In this document: one piece after another, positions 54,560 to 64,000 of the stretch
How positions within the stretch are numbered: the stretch's first letter is position 1
How the letters are laid out: each line of letters opens with the position of its first letter
Assembly (NCBI GenBank): GCA_017654935.2
Contig: CM065712.1
Span: 26,764,505-26,828,504 of the forward strand
Origin: Phymorhynchus buccinoides
Lineage: Eukaryota; Mollusca; Gastropoda; Neogastropoda; Raphitomidae
Reading direction: 5' to 3'
Length of the DNA: 64,000 nt
Made by a program: the position numbers and the translations under genes
Notes under the pieces: generated by a model
The model's input: the letters and a program-made list of their open reading frames with translations, nothing else
Databases searched by the model: none
Told to the model about the DNA's origin: nothing

Positions 54560-54625
54560 TGTCTGTGTGTCTGTGTGTGTGTGTCTCTCTCTCTTTCTTT
54601 CTATCTCCCTCCCTCCCTCTGTCTC

Positions 54626-54698
<73 letters not shown>

Positions 54699-54760
54699 TG
54701 TGCGTGCGTGTGCGTGCGTGTGTGTGTGTGTGTGTGTGCATGTGTGTGTGTGTGACAAAT
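54560..54760. repeat. (CT)n and (TG)n tract
   Basis: CT-rich to 54628, then (TG)n to 54752 with a CGTGCGTG block. Downstream 54760-55080 is AT-rich. The 54780-54960 part ([21 protein letters not shown] reading) may be a fragment of retroelement coding sequence, but it is too short to claim. Confidence 0.9.
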
Positions 54761-55081
54761 GTGATATGGGTGTTATTGTTGATGAATATCATTTTGTAAT
54801 TGAATGTCCATATTTTGAAGAACATTGAGATATTTTGCCGAGGTATTATATAAATAAGAAATCAGTTTTTTTACTTTGTCAGTTTATGTCCAAGCCAAAA
54901 TTCCAATTGAAAATTACAAAATTTATTAGATCAGGAAAAGTTGTTTAACAATAGACTGCAGCTTAGTTTGTTTGATGAGTGTTTATTGTTTTGCTTGTTG
55001 CCACTTGTTTTATATTCTGTTTATCCTCCATGCCCCCAAGAGGGGTCAAAGGATTATTATTAAATTGAAAATTGAAATTGA

Positions 55082-55690
<609 letters not shown>

Positions 55691-56233
55691 ATGTACATGC
55701 AGGAGTATACGTCTCATTGTCTTTCATTTATTTCCCCTCCTTTTTATATTCTTTTTCTCCCAGACAAAGTAGAAAAAAATGTGTTATTTGTTTTCTCTCT
55801 TCTTTAAAAAAAAGTAAGTTTTCCTCGTGTGATCAATGACATCAACATCAACTCCACACCAGTTCATCACTTGAGAACTAACAACATCAATGCTATTCAC
55901 AGATCACAGTCATCAACAAACAATCAACATTGATCGGAAAAACAAAAACAACTTCAAAATCAACATCAACACTTTTGTCGTCAACAAAATGTATCGAGTG
56001 GAGAGAACATTGATGAAAAAAAATCTACATCCATGTCATCAACAAAATCTCAACAATTGTGGAGAACATTCATCAAGAATCAAATCAACATCAACACTTG
56101 TCAATAAGTCTCTCAAGTGCGGAGAACATTCATCAAGTATTAAATCAACACTGCGATGGCTTAGAGTCAAAACGGACTATCTTTAGATAGTCCATTGACT
56201 TATTGAAGTTATTGCGAAAACTAAGAACTTGTA

Positions 56234-56481
56234 TTAACCCTTTCACCGCCGATGTCGCATTTTTGCACCACAATGATTTAACACCCATGTCATTAAATGC
56301 CTTGAAACCAGGGTCTGTTATCCAATTATCTACTTTTCTTCATTTTGTGAGTTAAGGATAGGCCTTATTTTAAACATGTCAGAGAGGAATCCCCAATATT
56401 GGAGAACCTTTTTTTTTTCTTTATCCATGTAAGTTTAATGGGAAATTTTGGTTCAAAAATGGCTGGCGGCGAAAGGGTTAA
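56234..56481 (-). mobile_element. piggyBac-like MITE, family 1, copy C
   Basis: TTAACCCTTTCACCGCC to GGCGGCGAAAGGGTTAA, 248 bp, with TTAA on both sides. Interior orientation is opposite to copy A. Confidence 0.93.
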
Positions 56482-56526
56482 AAAAAAGACTGCAAATAAT
56501 ATGAAATGGGGATTATGCTTTTTATA

Positions 56527-56950
56527 TTTCCGCAGTCTTTTTGCTTGTGGCTCAAGCCACAAACCTATAACTCACTTTGTCGGTCGGTCGGTCTGTCGGT
56601 CCAAAATTGTCGCACTTCAAATCGAGGCTACACTTCTGGCCGCTCTTTAAAATGATGTATTTTAAAAGCGTACAAAATAATAAACATACGTAATACAGAC
56701 ACTACAACAGACACGACGAGTATGCGGTGCTTCTTTTGATGAGCATAAGTAGGATACATAGTTTTAAATGTTTTCCAAAAGATATAAAAAGTTACGAAAT
56801 GGTGCAGAGATAACATTCTGGTTTACAGATTAAAATTATTGAAAAGCCAGGGGAGGTAACTCATGATTGGAGTGGTAAAAATAGACCACGTGCCACAAAC
56901 TATTGCGATTTTCGCGCTTGTTTTTTAAACAAGTTATTACTTTTCGCAAT
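56527..56950 (-). mobile_element. Reverse copy of the element at 32325-32722
   Basis: GCTTGTGGCTCAAGCCACAA, then TCACTTTGTCGGTCGGTCGG to ATTGCGATTTTCGCGCTTG is the complement of the copy in the LINE endonuclease. Two copies in different contexts confirm it as a mobile unit of about 400-420 bp. Confidence 0.85.
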
Positions 56951-57547
56951 AAGTTCAATAATACGTCAATGGACTATCTAAAGATAGTCCGTTTTGACTC
57001 CAAGCCATCGATACTGTCTTGTCAACAAATCACTCAAGTGTAGAAAAAGCATTGATCAGAAAACAAATCATCAACATCAACACTTGTTTGTCAACATATC
57101 TATCAAGTGCAGAGAACATTGATCAACAAATCAAATCAACAAGAACATACAGTCGACGACGTTTATAACAAAGTTGGTTCTAACGAAAATCGGATATAAC
57201 GAAGCAAAAAGGCTGGTCCCGGCAAAAAACTCTTCTTTACATGACTAAAAATATGTCGGATACAGCGAAGTCGGATATAACGAAGTCGGATATAACGAAA
57301 TAGTTTTGGAGTCCCAGGTGGACCATCATGACGGTTATAACGAAACAGTGTTCAAGCCCCAAACGTAACAATTGCCCCAAATGTAACAAATTGAAATTTT
57401 GGGCAATGTTGTTGCTCAAAAGGTAACAATTGTTGCATTTGGAGCAACGACATTGATATGAAAGTGACCACTGACCTCCGGTCTTCTACATTGTAATTTA
57501 ATTTTTTTAAAGTTTAGTCAAAGTGACCATCTACATTGTACAAGGTA

Positions 57548-57955
57548 CTTCTTCTGCGTTCCCAGGCCATAATGGGTAAGGTACATATGTGCCCGGTTTT
57601 CAGTTTTCACTGGTCTCCCCGCTGCGTACAACCAACACGTTCCAATTTCCTACGTTCCCAGACCATATGGCCATAATGGGTAAGGTACCTATGTGTCCGG
57701 TTTTCAGTTTTCACTGGTTTCCCCGCTGCGCACAGCCGACACATTCCGATTTCGGAGGAGCTCAAAGGAGAAACATATTTGGAAGATTATTTTGGAAAAA
57801 AAGTGCAGGAGAATGGGGCCAATAATAAGTCAGAAAGATAGTAGATGACAGAAAGCAAAGGGAAAAGGCAGGAGTCAAAGAGGAGGGACATATTACAGGA
57901 AGTTACAAGCACAGAAGGTGGTGGAACTATTTGCATGAACGACCCCCCGGTATCC
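57548..57955 (+). repeat. CTGCGTTCCCAGGCC repeat, with an internal duplication
   Basis: It matches 29907-30208. The first ~100 bp (CCCAGGCCATAATGGGTAAG to TTTTCAGTTTTCACTGG) occurs twice, at 57555 and 57655. It ends CCCCCCGGTATCCC and runs into (CT)n at 57957-58075. Confidence 0.85.
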
Positions 57956-58282
57956 CGTCTGGGTCTCTCTCTTCTCTCTTTCTCTGTCTGGCTCTCTGTG
58001 TCTCCGTCTCTGTCTTTCCCTGTCTCTGTCTTTCTCTTTCTCTCTCTCGTTCTCTTTCTCTCTCTATCGTTATAAGTGTAGGTGTGAGTGTGATTTGTTA
58101 ATAGTGTGGCCTGGGCGTCTTCAAGCGTCCATCAGTGTCAGTGTTTCAAGTTGGTTGCGAAAGTGTACTGTAGATTATGTCATTCATTATTTGGGCGTGA
58201 TTGAGAAATTGACTGAGGGATCAGGGAAGGGGGGTGTTGGTCAATGTTTGATGTATACTTTTTGTTCATTGTGTTTAGTTTA

Positions 58283-58360
58283 GTGATTTCTGTAAAGCGC
58301 TTAGAGCTTAAAGATTAGGCGCTATAAAAGTTGTCTTAATAAATAAATAAATAAATACCC
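58283..58360 (+). mobile_element. LINE/SINE 3' tail with (AAAT)n end
   Basis: TGTAAAGCGCTTAGAGCTTA and GGCGCTATAAAAG, then (AAAT)n. The 5' portion to about 58080 has no recognised domain. Confidence 0.6.
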
Positions 58361-58599
58361 AAAGGGAGGTACAAGGTACAAAAATCACCAGTTTGTCATA
58401 CTTTTGTCAAGCAGGTTCCATCCCAACCCTCCCCTACCCTGTTCTGTCTCAGTAACTAGTGTTACATCAACATAACAAAATGTAACACTAGATTGAAAAG
58501 TTATCGAATGTAGCATTCGAGAATCACCCGCAGAGCCTAGCCAACATTCCTACCTGATTTCATCTTGAGAACTCTCCATTCCCCCCCCCCCCCCCCCCC

Positions 58600-58930
58600 C
58601 GATTTTCAGGGTCCAGCGATCTCCTTGACCTTGATTGGTCAACAATACTCGGAAGGAGCATAAGCCAAACCACCTTCATACCAAGTTTCAACATCATATG
58701 TTGACTGGTGCCCGAGATATGGCTAAAAATAGATTTTCAGTTTTCAAGGTCATACGTCAAGGTCATGACCTTGACCTTGACCAAAAGGCACATCTACAGT
58801 ACCTAAGCCTACATGCACATCAAGTTTCATCTTCCTATCTTTATTCCTTCATGGTGATATGCTGTAAAACAATATCACCTTCGCTCCGTAAACTCCGCGG
58901 GTGATAAAAATATCGTTACAAGAGAAAACA
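58600..58930 (+). repeat. Dispersed TCAAGGTCA repeat, third copy
   Basis: After poly-C (58580-58599) it matches 47440-47610: GGTCCAGCGATCTCCTTGAC, CCAAACCACCTTCATACCAA, CCCGAGATATGGCTAAAAAT. At 58741-58785 direct and inverted AAGGTCA motifs are packed together (about five in 45 bp). Confidence 0.85.
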
Positions 58931-59270
58931 CAAGATTTCTTTATATTATCAAATGTTGACAAAAACTAGAAGTAGAAACAGTGTTGACAAAACATTTATT
59001 GAATATAACAAGACTAATCTTAGAAAATACTGTTTTACTAACAGAACTGCACCTTTGTGGAACAAGTTACCAACTAATATTAAACAAGCACCAAATACTA
59101 ACATTTTCAAAAAGTTATTAGACGACTGGGAATATTATAAAAATTTGACATACGAATATGAGGAATGATTATCAAAAACCTGAGTGCACGATAAACCTTG
59201 TACATTATAAATGATATAATCAAGGATGGGACGTTTGAAAGCCTAACGGCTATGTTTAGTCCCTATATCC
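58930..59270 (+). pseudogene. 3' end of a non-LTR retrotransposon
   Basis: The frame 58953-59168 encodes a typical LINE C-terminal tail: NRTAPLWNKLPTNIKQAPNT, then NIFKKLLDDW. It stops at TGA 59166-59168, followed by a short 3' region with GATGGGACGTTTGAAAGCC. The 5' part is missing. Bases 59270-59690 contain G-rich and T-rich patches only. Confidence 0.7.
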
Positions 59271-59989
59271 TAACCTAACCTTATGGGTAACTGTTACATT
59301 TTGGGCTTTAACAAAGCTGCCGTATAGTGAATCATGCTCACCCCGTGAAGATTTCAAACTGGTTATCACAAAGTGCATGTAGTACACGTGAAGAGAGGCT
59401 TATTGAAGAGGATAAAGAGAAGGCGTGTTTTCTTTTTACAACAGCTTTTTTCATTGGGAGGAGGGGGAGGGGGAAGAGGGGAGGGCGGGGGAAAGCAAAG
59501 GATGTTTTTTTTTATGTTTTTGCTCTTATATTTTTTTTATCTCTCCCCCCTCCCCCTCTGTTATTCGTCTTTCCTAACATTTTTTTTCTTCTTCCGTCTT
59601 TCCTGTTTCTCTCGATTCTCAATCCTCCTCTTCCTTGTTCTCGGTTCGCCGGATACAACAAAGCAATCTGACAGAAAGTCGTTAGAACAGTCGCGCCGGG
59701 TACAGTGAACGCCGGTTAAAACGAAGTAGTTTTAAATGTCCCCGGGATTTCGTTATAAACGCCGTCGACTGTACATACATACACACATACATGCGTGCGC
59801 AAGCGAACGTTAATAATACTATTTTAGCATGCTATAACAGCATCGTTAAGAAAGTAGTGAAGATATTCTGGCACATTGCTTGCTAACAATATTTATCTGG
59901 CTTAGCTACTTTTGAATGCTGGAGGCCTATAATATATATATTAGATATTTTCACCCTTACACACACTGAATATTATGAAAACAAATCGT

Positions 59990-60119
59990 CATAGCCTCGT
60001 TGACGAATCAACCTCTTAGAAATTCGTCATAACCGTCGCGACGGATACAGCGAACGGACGGTTATAACGAAGCACTTTTGAGTGTCCCTGGGGCTTCGTT
60101 ATAACCGTAGTCGACTGTA
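59990..60119 (-). mobile_element. Second single end of the CAGTCGAC family
   Basis: Reading inwards from 60119: TACAGTCGACTACGGTTATA, ACGAAGCCCCAGGGACACTC and TTATAACCGTCCGTTCGCTG. The partner end is not found; the sequence beyond 60119 becomes the G-rich minisatellite. Confidence 0.65.
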
Positions 60120-60128
60120 GTCAACAAA

Positions 60129-61165
60129 CAAGAGGAGTGGGAAAGGGGGCGGAAAGAGGAGTGGGATGGATCGGGGGGGGGGGGGGGGGGGGAAGAGGAG
60201 TGGAGGAAGAGGAGTCAGAAAGGGGGAAAAGAGGAGTGAGAAAGGGTGGGAAAGAGGAGTGAGGAAGGGGGAAAAGAGGAGGGGAAAAGAGGAGTGAGGA
60301 AGGGGGAAAAGAGGAGTGGGAAAGGGGGGAAAAGAGGAGTGGGAAAGGGGGGAAAAGAGGAGTGGGAAAGGGGGGAAAAGAGGAGTGGGAAAGGGGGGAA
60401 AAGAGGAGTGAGAAAGGGTGGGAAGAGGAGTGGGAAGGGGGGGAAGAGGAGTGGGAAAGGGGGAAAAAGAGGAGTGGGAAAGGGGGGAAAAGAGAAGGGG
60501 GAAAAGAGGAGGGGAAAAGAGGAGTGAGGAAGGGGGGAAAGAGGAGTGGGAAAGGGGGGAAAAGAGAAGGGGGAAAAGAGGAGGGGAAAAGAGGAGTGAG
60601 GAAGGGGGGAAAGAGGAGTGGGAAAGGGGGGAAAAGAGAAGGGGGAAAAGAGGAGGGGAAAAGAGGAGTGAGGAAGGGGGGAAAGAGGAGTGGGAAAAGA
60701 GGAGTGAGGAAGGGGAAAAGAGGAGTGGGAAAGGGGGGAAAAGAGGAGGGGGAAAGAGGAGTGGGGAAGGGGGAAAAAGGAGGGGGGGAGAGGAGGGAGA
60801 AAGGGGGAAAAAGAGGAGTGGGAAAAGGGGGAAAGTGGGGGGGGAAAGAGGAGTGGGGAAGGGGGAAAAGAGGAGGGGGAGAGGAGGGAGAAAGGGGGGA
60901 AAAGAGGAGTGGGAAAAAGGGGAAAAGGGAGGGGGAAAAGAGGAGTGGGGAAGGGGGAAAAAGAGGAGTGGGAAGGGGGGGGGGGGTGGAGAGGAGTGGG
61001 AAAGGGGGGAAAAGAGGGAGGGGGAAAGAGGAGTGGGGGAAGGGGGAAAGAGGAGTGGGAAAGGGGGGAAAAGAGGAGTGGGAAAGAGGAGGGGAAAGGG
61101 GGCAAAAGAGGAGTGGGAAAGGAAAAAAAGGGTGGGGGGGGGTTTAAAGTGAGTGGGTGGGTTGG
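60129..61165. repeat. 1-kb G-rich minisatellite
   Basis: Unit AAAGAGGAGTGGGAAAGGGG (about 22-24 bp) is repeated with variants across 1 kb, including higher-order repeats near 60500-60690. All strong G clusters lie on the plus strand. Gly/Lys/Glu and Pro/Ser/Phe frames are artefacts. Confidence 0.95.
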
Positions 61166-61398
61166 GGGGGGTTAGGTGAAGAGCAACAACATTGACTCCA
61201 CTATCACGAATGCTACGGGTCTTTTTTTTTTTAACAGACAGGCAGACAGGACAGACGGACAGAGATACAAATAAAAAAGGAGACACAGAGGAGGCAGACC
61301 AGATAAACTATCATGTCTACAGACAGACACACCATCAACGGAAACACTCACACTCGTTGACACACCCACGCACGCACGCACGCACATGCGTTTACACG

Positions 61399-61541
61399 CT
61401 CTCTCTCTCTCTCTCTCTCTGCCTTGCCATGTTTGTATTCTATGTTCGTATATGTACCAAGGACAGATTGGAAGACTAGGCGTTGCCTAAAATCTTTATC
61501 CTTGAAAAATAAAGTTAAAGTTTTCAAGTTTTCAAGTTTTC

Positions 61542-61597
<56 letters not shown>
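61399..61597 (+). mobile_element. Retroposon tail A, third copy, inside (CT)n
   Basis: (CT)n at 61399-61420, then ~35 bp, then ACCAAGGACAGATTGGAAGA to GAAAAATAAAG with TTTTCAAG repeats (61456-61544), then (CT)n to 61597. CT on both sides suggests insertion into a CT tract. Bases 61166-61398 are unassigned. Confidence 0.8.
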
Positions 61598-61598
<1 letters not shown>

Positions 61599-61947
61599 AG
61601 ACTCTCTAACACACTCTCTCTCTCACACCCATTCACAAATCAAACAAGGAAAATATTATGGAAACCAATGCTGCGAAACTTTTCCTTTTGTCTGTGTTTT
61701 CCTCCTTTAAATCTGAATAGAACATCATCACAAATCAAACAAACATTGAGGGCTATACCATCACAGCTGCTTTATTGGTTTTGATCTTCAACAAAATTTG
61801 AATTATTAAAAACCAAACAAAAAACCTAGCACATACAAAAACTAAAAAACAACATAAGTTTTCAAAGGCTTTCTTCTTCGGTGTATGTTTCCCCCAAGGC
61901 CACATGGCCCCAAAACAAGTAAAATATGAACGTCACGTGTCCACTGT

Positions 61948-61996
61948 CCGGTGTTAATGTTGACATACAGAATCTGTATGTCAACATTAACACCGG
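61948..61996. repeat. Perfect 23-bp stem hairpin, 3-base loop
   Basis: CCGGTGTTAATGTTGACATA and CAG, then AAT, then the exact complement. Perfect palindromic arms with a minimal loop. The surrounding 61600-62040 is otherwise unassigned. Confidence 0.95.
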
Positions 61997-62044
61997 ATGT
62001 TGTGTCTCTGACTCTTCTTCTTCTCCGATCGCTCAGACAGTTTC

Positions 62045-62155
62045 CTGTCATATTATGAGCGCAGATGCGTCATGCTGCCATTATGCGCCTAACTAAAAAA
62101 AAAAAAGTTAGGCCCAGCATGTCCGTCTTCGGCTGGAGAAAATATTTTGTAAGAG
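62045..62155 (+). repeat. Dispersed repeat shared with 26950-27060
   Basis: ATTATGAGCGCAGATGCGTC, GCCATTATGCGCCTAACTAA, then TTAGGCCCAGCATGTCCGTC and GGAGAAAATATTTTGTA. The two copies agree over ~105 bp. Confidence 0.8.
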
Positions 62156-62214
62156 TTTTTAAATCCCTGAAACCCAAATAATAACTGATTTCCAACTAAC
62201 TTGTTCCAGTGACT

Positions 62215-62521
62215 TTAACCCTCTTGCATTTATTCCGCCCCAAACCGCCCAGCCGGAAGTTGCCTCTGTGCATTCAAAGCGCCCTAAAGCGCCCTTGTCT
62301 TGCCCACACACTGAGACCCTGTCTGATAGCATTTTTATCACGCACAAAGTTCTGGCTTGTTCTACACACACTATGAAGAAGCTTCTCACTTGCAGTGATG
62401 TGATAGTAACTGTATGGCGCTCTGTGTGCTTCAAAAGACAGACTTTCCTGAAAATGTGTGAAAAAAATGTGAACACTAGAAGAAGTTTTTTCTGTAACAA
62501 ATGTGAATGCAAGAGGGTTAA
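62215..62521. mobile_element. piggyBac-like MITE, family 2
   Basis: TTAACCCTCTTGCATTTATTC to GAATGCAAGAGGGTTAA, 307 bp with TTAA on both sides. It differs from family 1 inside but shares the CCCT terminus. No transposase. Confidence 0.85.
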
Positions 62522-63028
62522 ATAAAAGCAGTCACTGCATATATTAATGTGATTTTGAACATTGTGCACAAATTTGGTCGTGCTATTGTTTGTAGTTTTA
62601 CTGAGAAAATTGCTATGTTAAAGTTTCTTAATAATGAGACGGTGACCGCACACACTCTCTCTCACCCACCCACGCCAAAATCAGGGATGTGAGAGTGCCC
62701 AAAACAAAAAAAGCGTAGCCGATGGCATCGTCAAAGTACTCAAACAAAACTTTTGTCTGCGACATCAAATTTGCGGCTGGTCTTCACGGACCTTACAGTC
62801 CGATACAGTTTCATCCAGTCAAGCCCTGTCAAATTTGTGTGGCCATCCTTTGTCGATCTCCTCCTCTTTCTTCAATCTATAATGTGAAGTATAATATGTC
62901 AAGATTGGAAATGAAACATTCACGCTGCAATCTTCTTTCGCCTTCACCGTGCGCATAAGAAGAAAGTCTACCACCAAATTCAATAATCTGCGCGATCTTT
63001 TCTCCTCTCTGTACGTTTTGTTCCTTTC
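62522..63028. other. Unassigned sequence with a short open frame
   Basis: The frame 62722-62958 (MASSKYSNKTFVCDIKFAAG start) is open for 78 codons without repeats, but I see no family, no splice context and no partner exon. It may be decayed transposon coding sequence. Confidence 0.35.
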
Positions 63029-63274
63029 ATAACCCTTTCACCGCCAATGCCACATTTATGCACCACAATGGATTAACACCCATGTCAGTAAAAATCATCA
63101 AATCAGGGCCTGTTATCCGAAGACAGTATTTTCTTAATTTTGAGTGATATGGATAGGCCTGATGTTACACATGCTATAAAGGAATTCCCAATATTGCAGG
63201 TACATTTCAATCTCTACCCAGTTAAGTTTAATGGCATTTTCTTGCTGATAAATGGTTGGCAGCGAAAGGGTTAA
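63029..63274 (-). mobile_element. piggyBac-like MITE, family 1, copy D
   Basis: AACCCTTTCACCGCC to GGCAGCGAAAGGGTTAA. The left target site reads ATAA instead of TTAA (one substitution). Interior orientation is like copy C. Confidence 0.88.
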
Positions 63275-63508
63275 AATTAGGCAGTCGAATAGAAAAAGCG
63301 CACTTACGCGTAACTCTCACATCCCTGCAAAATGTTCATTACATAGACTTGCTCGTCAGAGGGCAAACAATGACAACCATAATGTCTTTTCAATTTCATA
63401 CATTAAAAAAATAGACGAATATTGTTGTGTTGACAACAAATGGGAACACTGTATTAACACTAAAAACAACTTAAGCATCAACCTCTAACAACAATACGAA
63501 CCGAAAAT

Positions 63509-63932
63509 GTGACCCAGCACCACGAAAGGGACATTAAGTCGCTGGGCTAGTTTCTCACAACAGGCTTGTATTAAAGTCAAAAATGTGATTTTTGGGGTCA
63601 ATATTGAGTTATGGGTATTCTCGTGTTCTCTAGCATCTCATCTTTCATATTGGTAAAGACAAATCTTTAATATGGTCTCTAAATGGTCGTATAAGCGCTT
63701 TAAAGCGAGTAGGTTAATGCATTTTCTTCAGCTAGGCTGGATTTTAGACTGTTTTCTCAAAATGGCTGATGCTCACCCTACTAACTTTAAACGCTCGTAA
63801 CTCTGGAAATGAAAAAGATACAAGAACGGTTCTTGTATCAGTAGAAAGAGAAGGGTCTGAAGTTTTCAAACGTATAATTTTCCCAGAATTGTCACTTTGA
63901 CACTTAATGTCCCTTTCGTGGTGCCGGGTCAC
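63509..63932. mobile_element. TIR element with ~30-bp GTGACCC ends
   Basis: GTGACCCAGCACCACGAAAG, GGACATTAAGT and the inverted ACTTAATGTCC, CTTTCGTGGTGCCGGGTCAC bound 424 bp. There is no coding frame and the superfamily is not recognised. Bases 63275-63508 include a short open frame of unknown meaning; 63933-64000 holds nothing recognised. Confidence 0.8.
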
Positions 63933-64000
63933 CTATGACACAAGGATCAATCTTATCACAGGACATCACAGGTCATTTGACCAGTTCAAAGAAAATATAA

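Larger units (their letters stand above)
56154..57010. mobile_element. TIR element with ~75-bp ends carrying two nested elements
   Basis: Left CGATGGCTTAGAGTCAAAAC, GGACTATCTTTAGATAGTCC and ATTGCGAAAA are matched in inverse at the right (56936-57010). A piggyBac-like MITE (56234-56481) and the reverse copy of the LINE-inserted element (56527-56950) sit inside. A related segment without these two lies near 13037-13150. Confidence 0.85.
55840..57147. repeat. ~64-bp minisatellite split by nested transposons
   Basis: Units with TCAACATCAACACTTG, GTCAACAAATCTCTCAAGTG and GGAGAACATTCATCAA occur at 55880-56153 and resume at 57011-57147 (about five units in total). The break is the TIR element 56154-57010. 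Confidence 0.8.
57148..59773. mobile_element. Putative Tc1/mariner-like element (TACAGTCGAC ends), heavily interrupted
   Basis: The left TACAGTCGACGACGTTTATA and right complement TATAAACGCCGTCGACTGTA form inverted ends with TA flanks. The left subterminal region repeats TCGGATATAACGAA. The 2.6-kb interior is filled with other repeats and lacks a recognisable transposase. The two ends may also belong to separate truncated copies. Confidence 0.55.

Noticed and set aside
54780..54960. Retroelement C-terminal coding fragment ([15 protein letters not shown] reading)
   Set aside because: It resembles a zinc-binding tail seen in some LINEs, but it is too short and frame-broken to support.
62722..63488. 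A two-part gene split by the MITE at 63029
   Set aside because: Two short frames flank the MITE, but they share no recognisable domain, no continuity was demonstrable and no splice sites are convincing.

Overview
The window looks like one scaffold segment of a repeat-rich animal genome, most likely a mollusc (gastropod or bivalve). Evidence: exons with GT/AG splice sites separated by introns of about 10 kb, a Golgi-type sulfotransferase gene, many non-LTR retrotransposon relics and TIR elements, TTAGGG-type telomere motif inside one repeat, tRNA-derived SINE pieces, and extreme loads of (CT)n, (TG)n and poly-C/G. The species assignment is inference. A 500-base run of N (12310-12809) marks an assembly gap.

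Only two host genes are supported. (1) A minus-strand three-exon gene covers 48443 to 25906. Its exons join without a frame break into a 503-residue type II membrane protein with both PAPS-binding blocks of the galactose-3-O-sulfotransferase (GAL3ST) family. Intron 1 (47942-37248) holds a 1.7 kb TIR element, a 7.1 kb minisatellite and a LINE 5' fragment. Intron 2 (36916-26586) holds a nearly whole non-LTR retrotransposon, a SINE, a pogo/Tigger relic and two decayed copies of the end of exon 2. (2) A plus-strand terminal coding exon (14991-15151) of an unrecognised gene is preceded by eleven tandem copies of its own splice acceptor and exon start.

Layout. 1-12 kb: simple repeats (GA, GAA, CT, TG), a hidden ~181 bp satellite and one palindromic MITE; no gene seen. 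12.3-12.8 kb: gap. 13-15.2 kb: acceptor array and last exon of the plus-strand gene. 15.3-25.7 kb: dispersed repeats, TIR elements of several families, LINE fragments. 25.7-48.4 kb: GAL3ST-like gene and its repeat-filled introns. 48.5-64 kb: nested transposons, LINE/SINE 3' tails abutting (CT)n tracts, minisatellites and TIR elements; no convincing host exon.

No rRNA, functional tRNA, CRISPR array or operon was seen. The main interest is in how repeats and exons interact: reiterated splice acceptors, a triplicated 3' coding end, duplicated exon pieces, and nested insertions whose related empty sites lie in the same window. All family assignments come from reading motifs by eye, without database searches.
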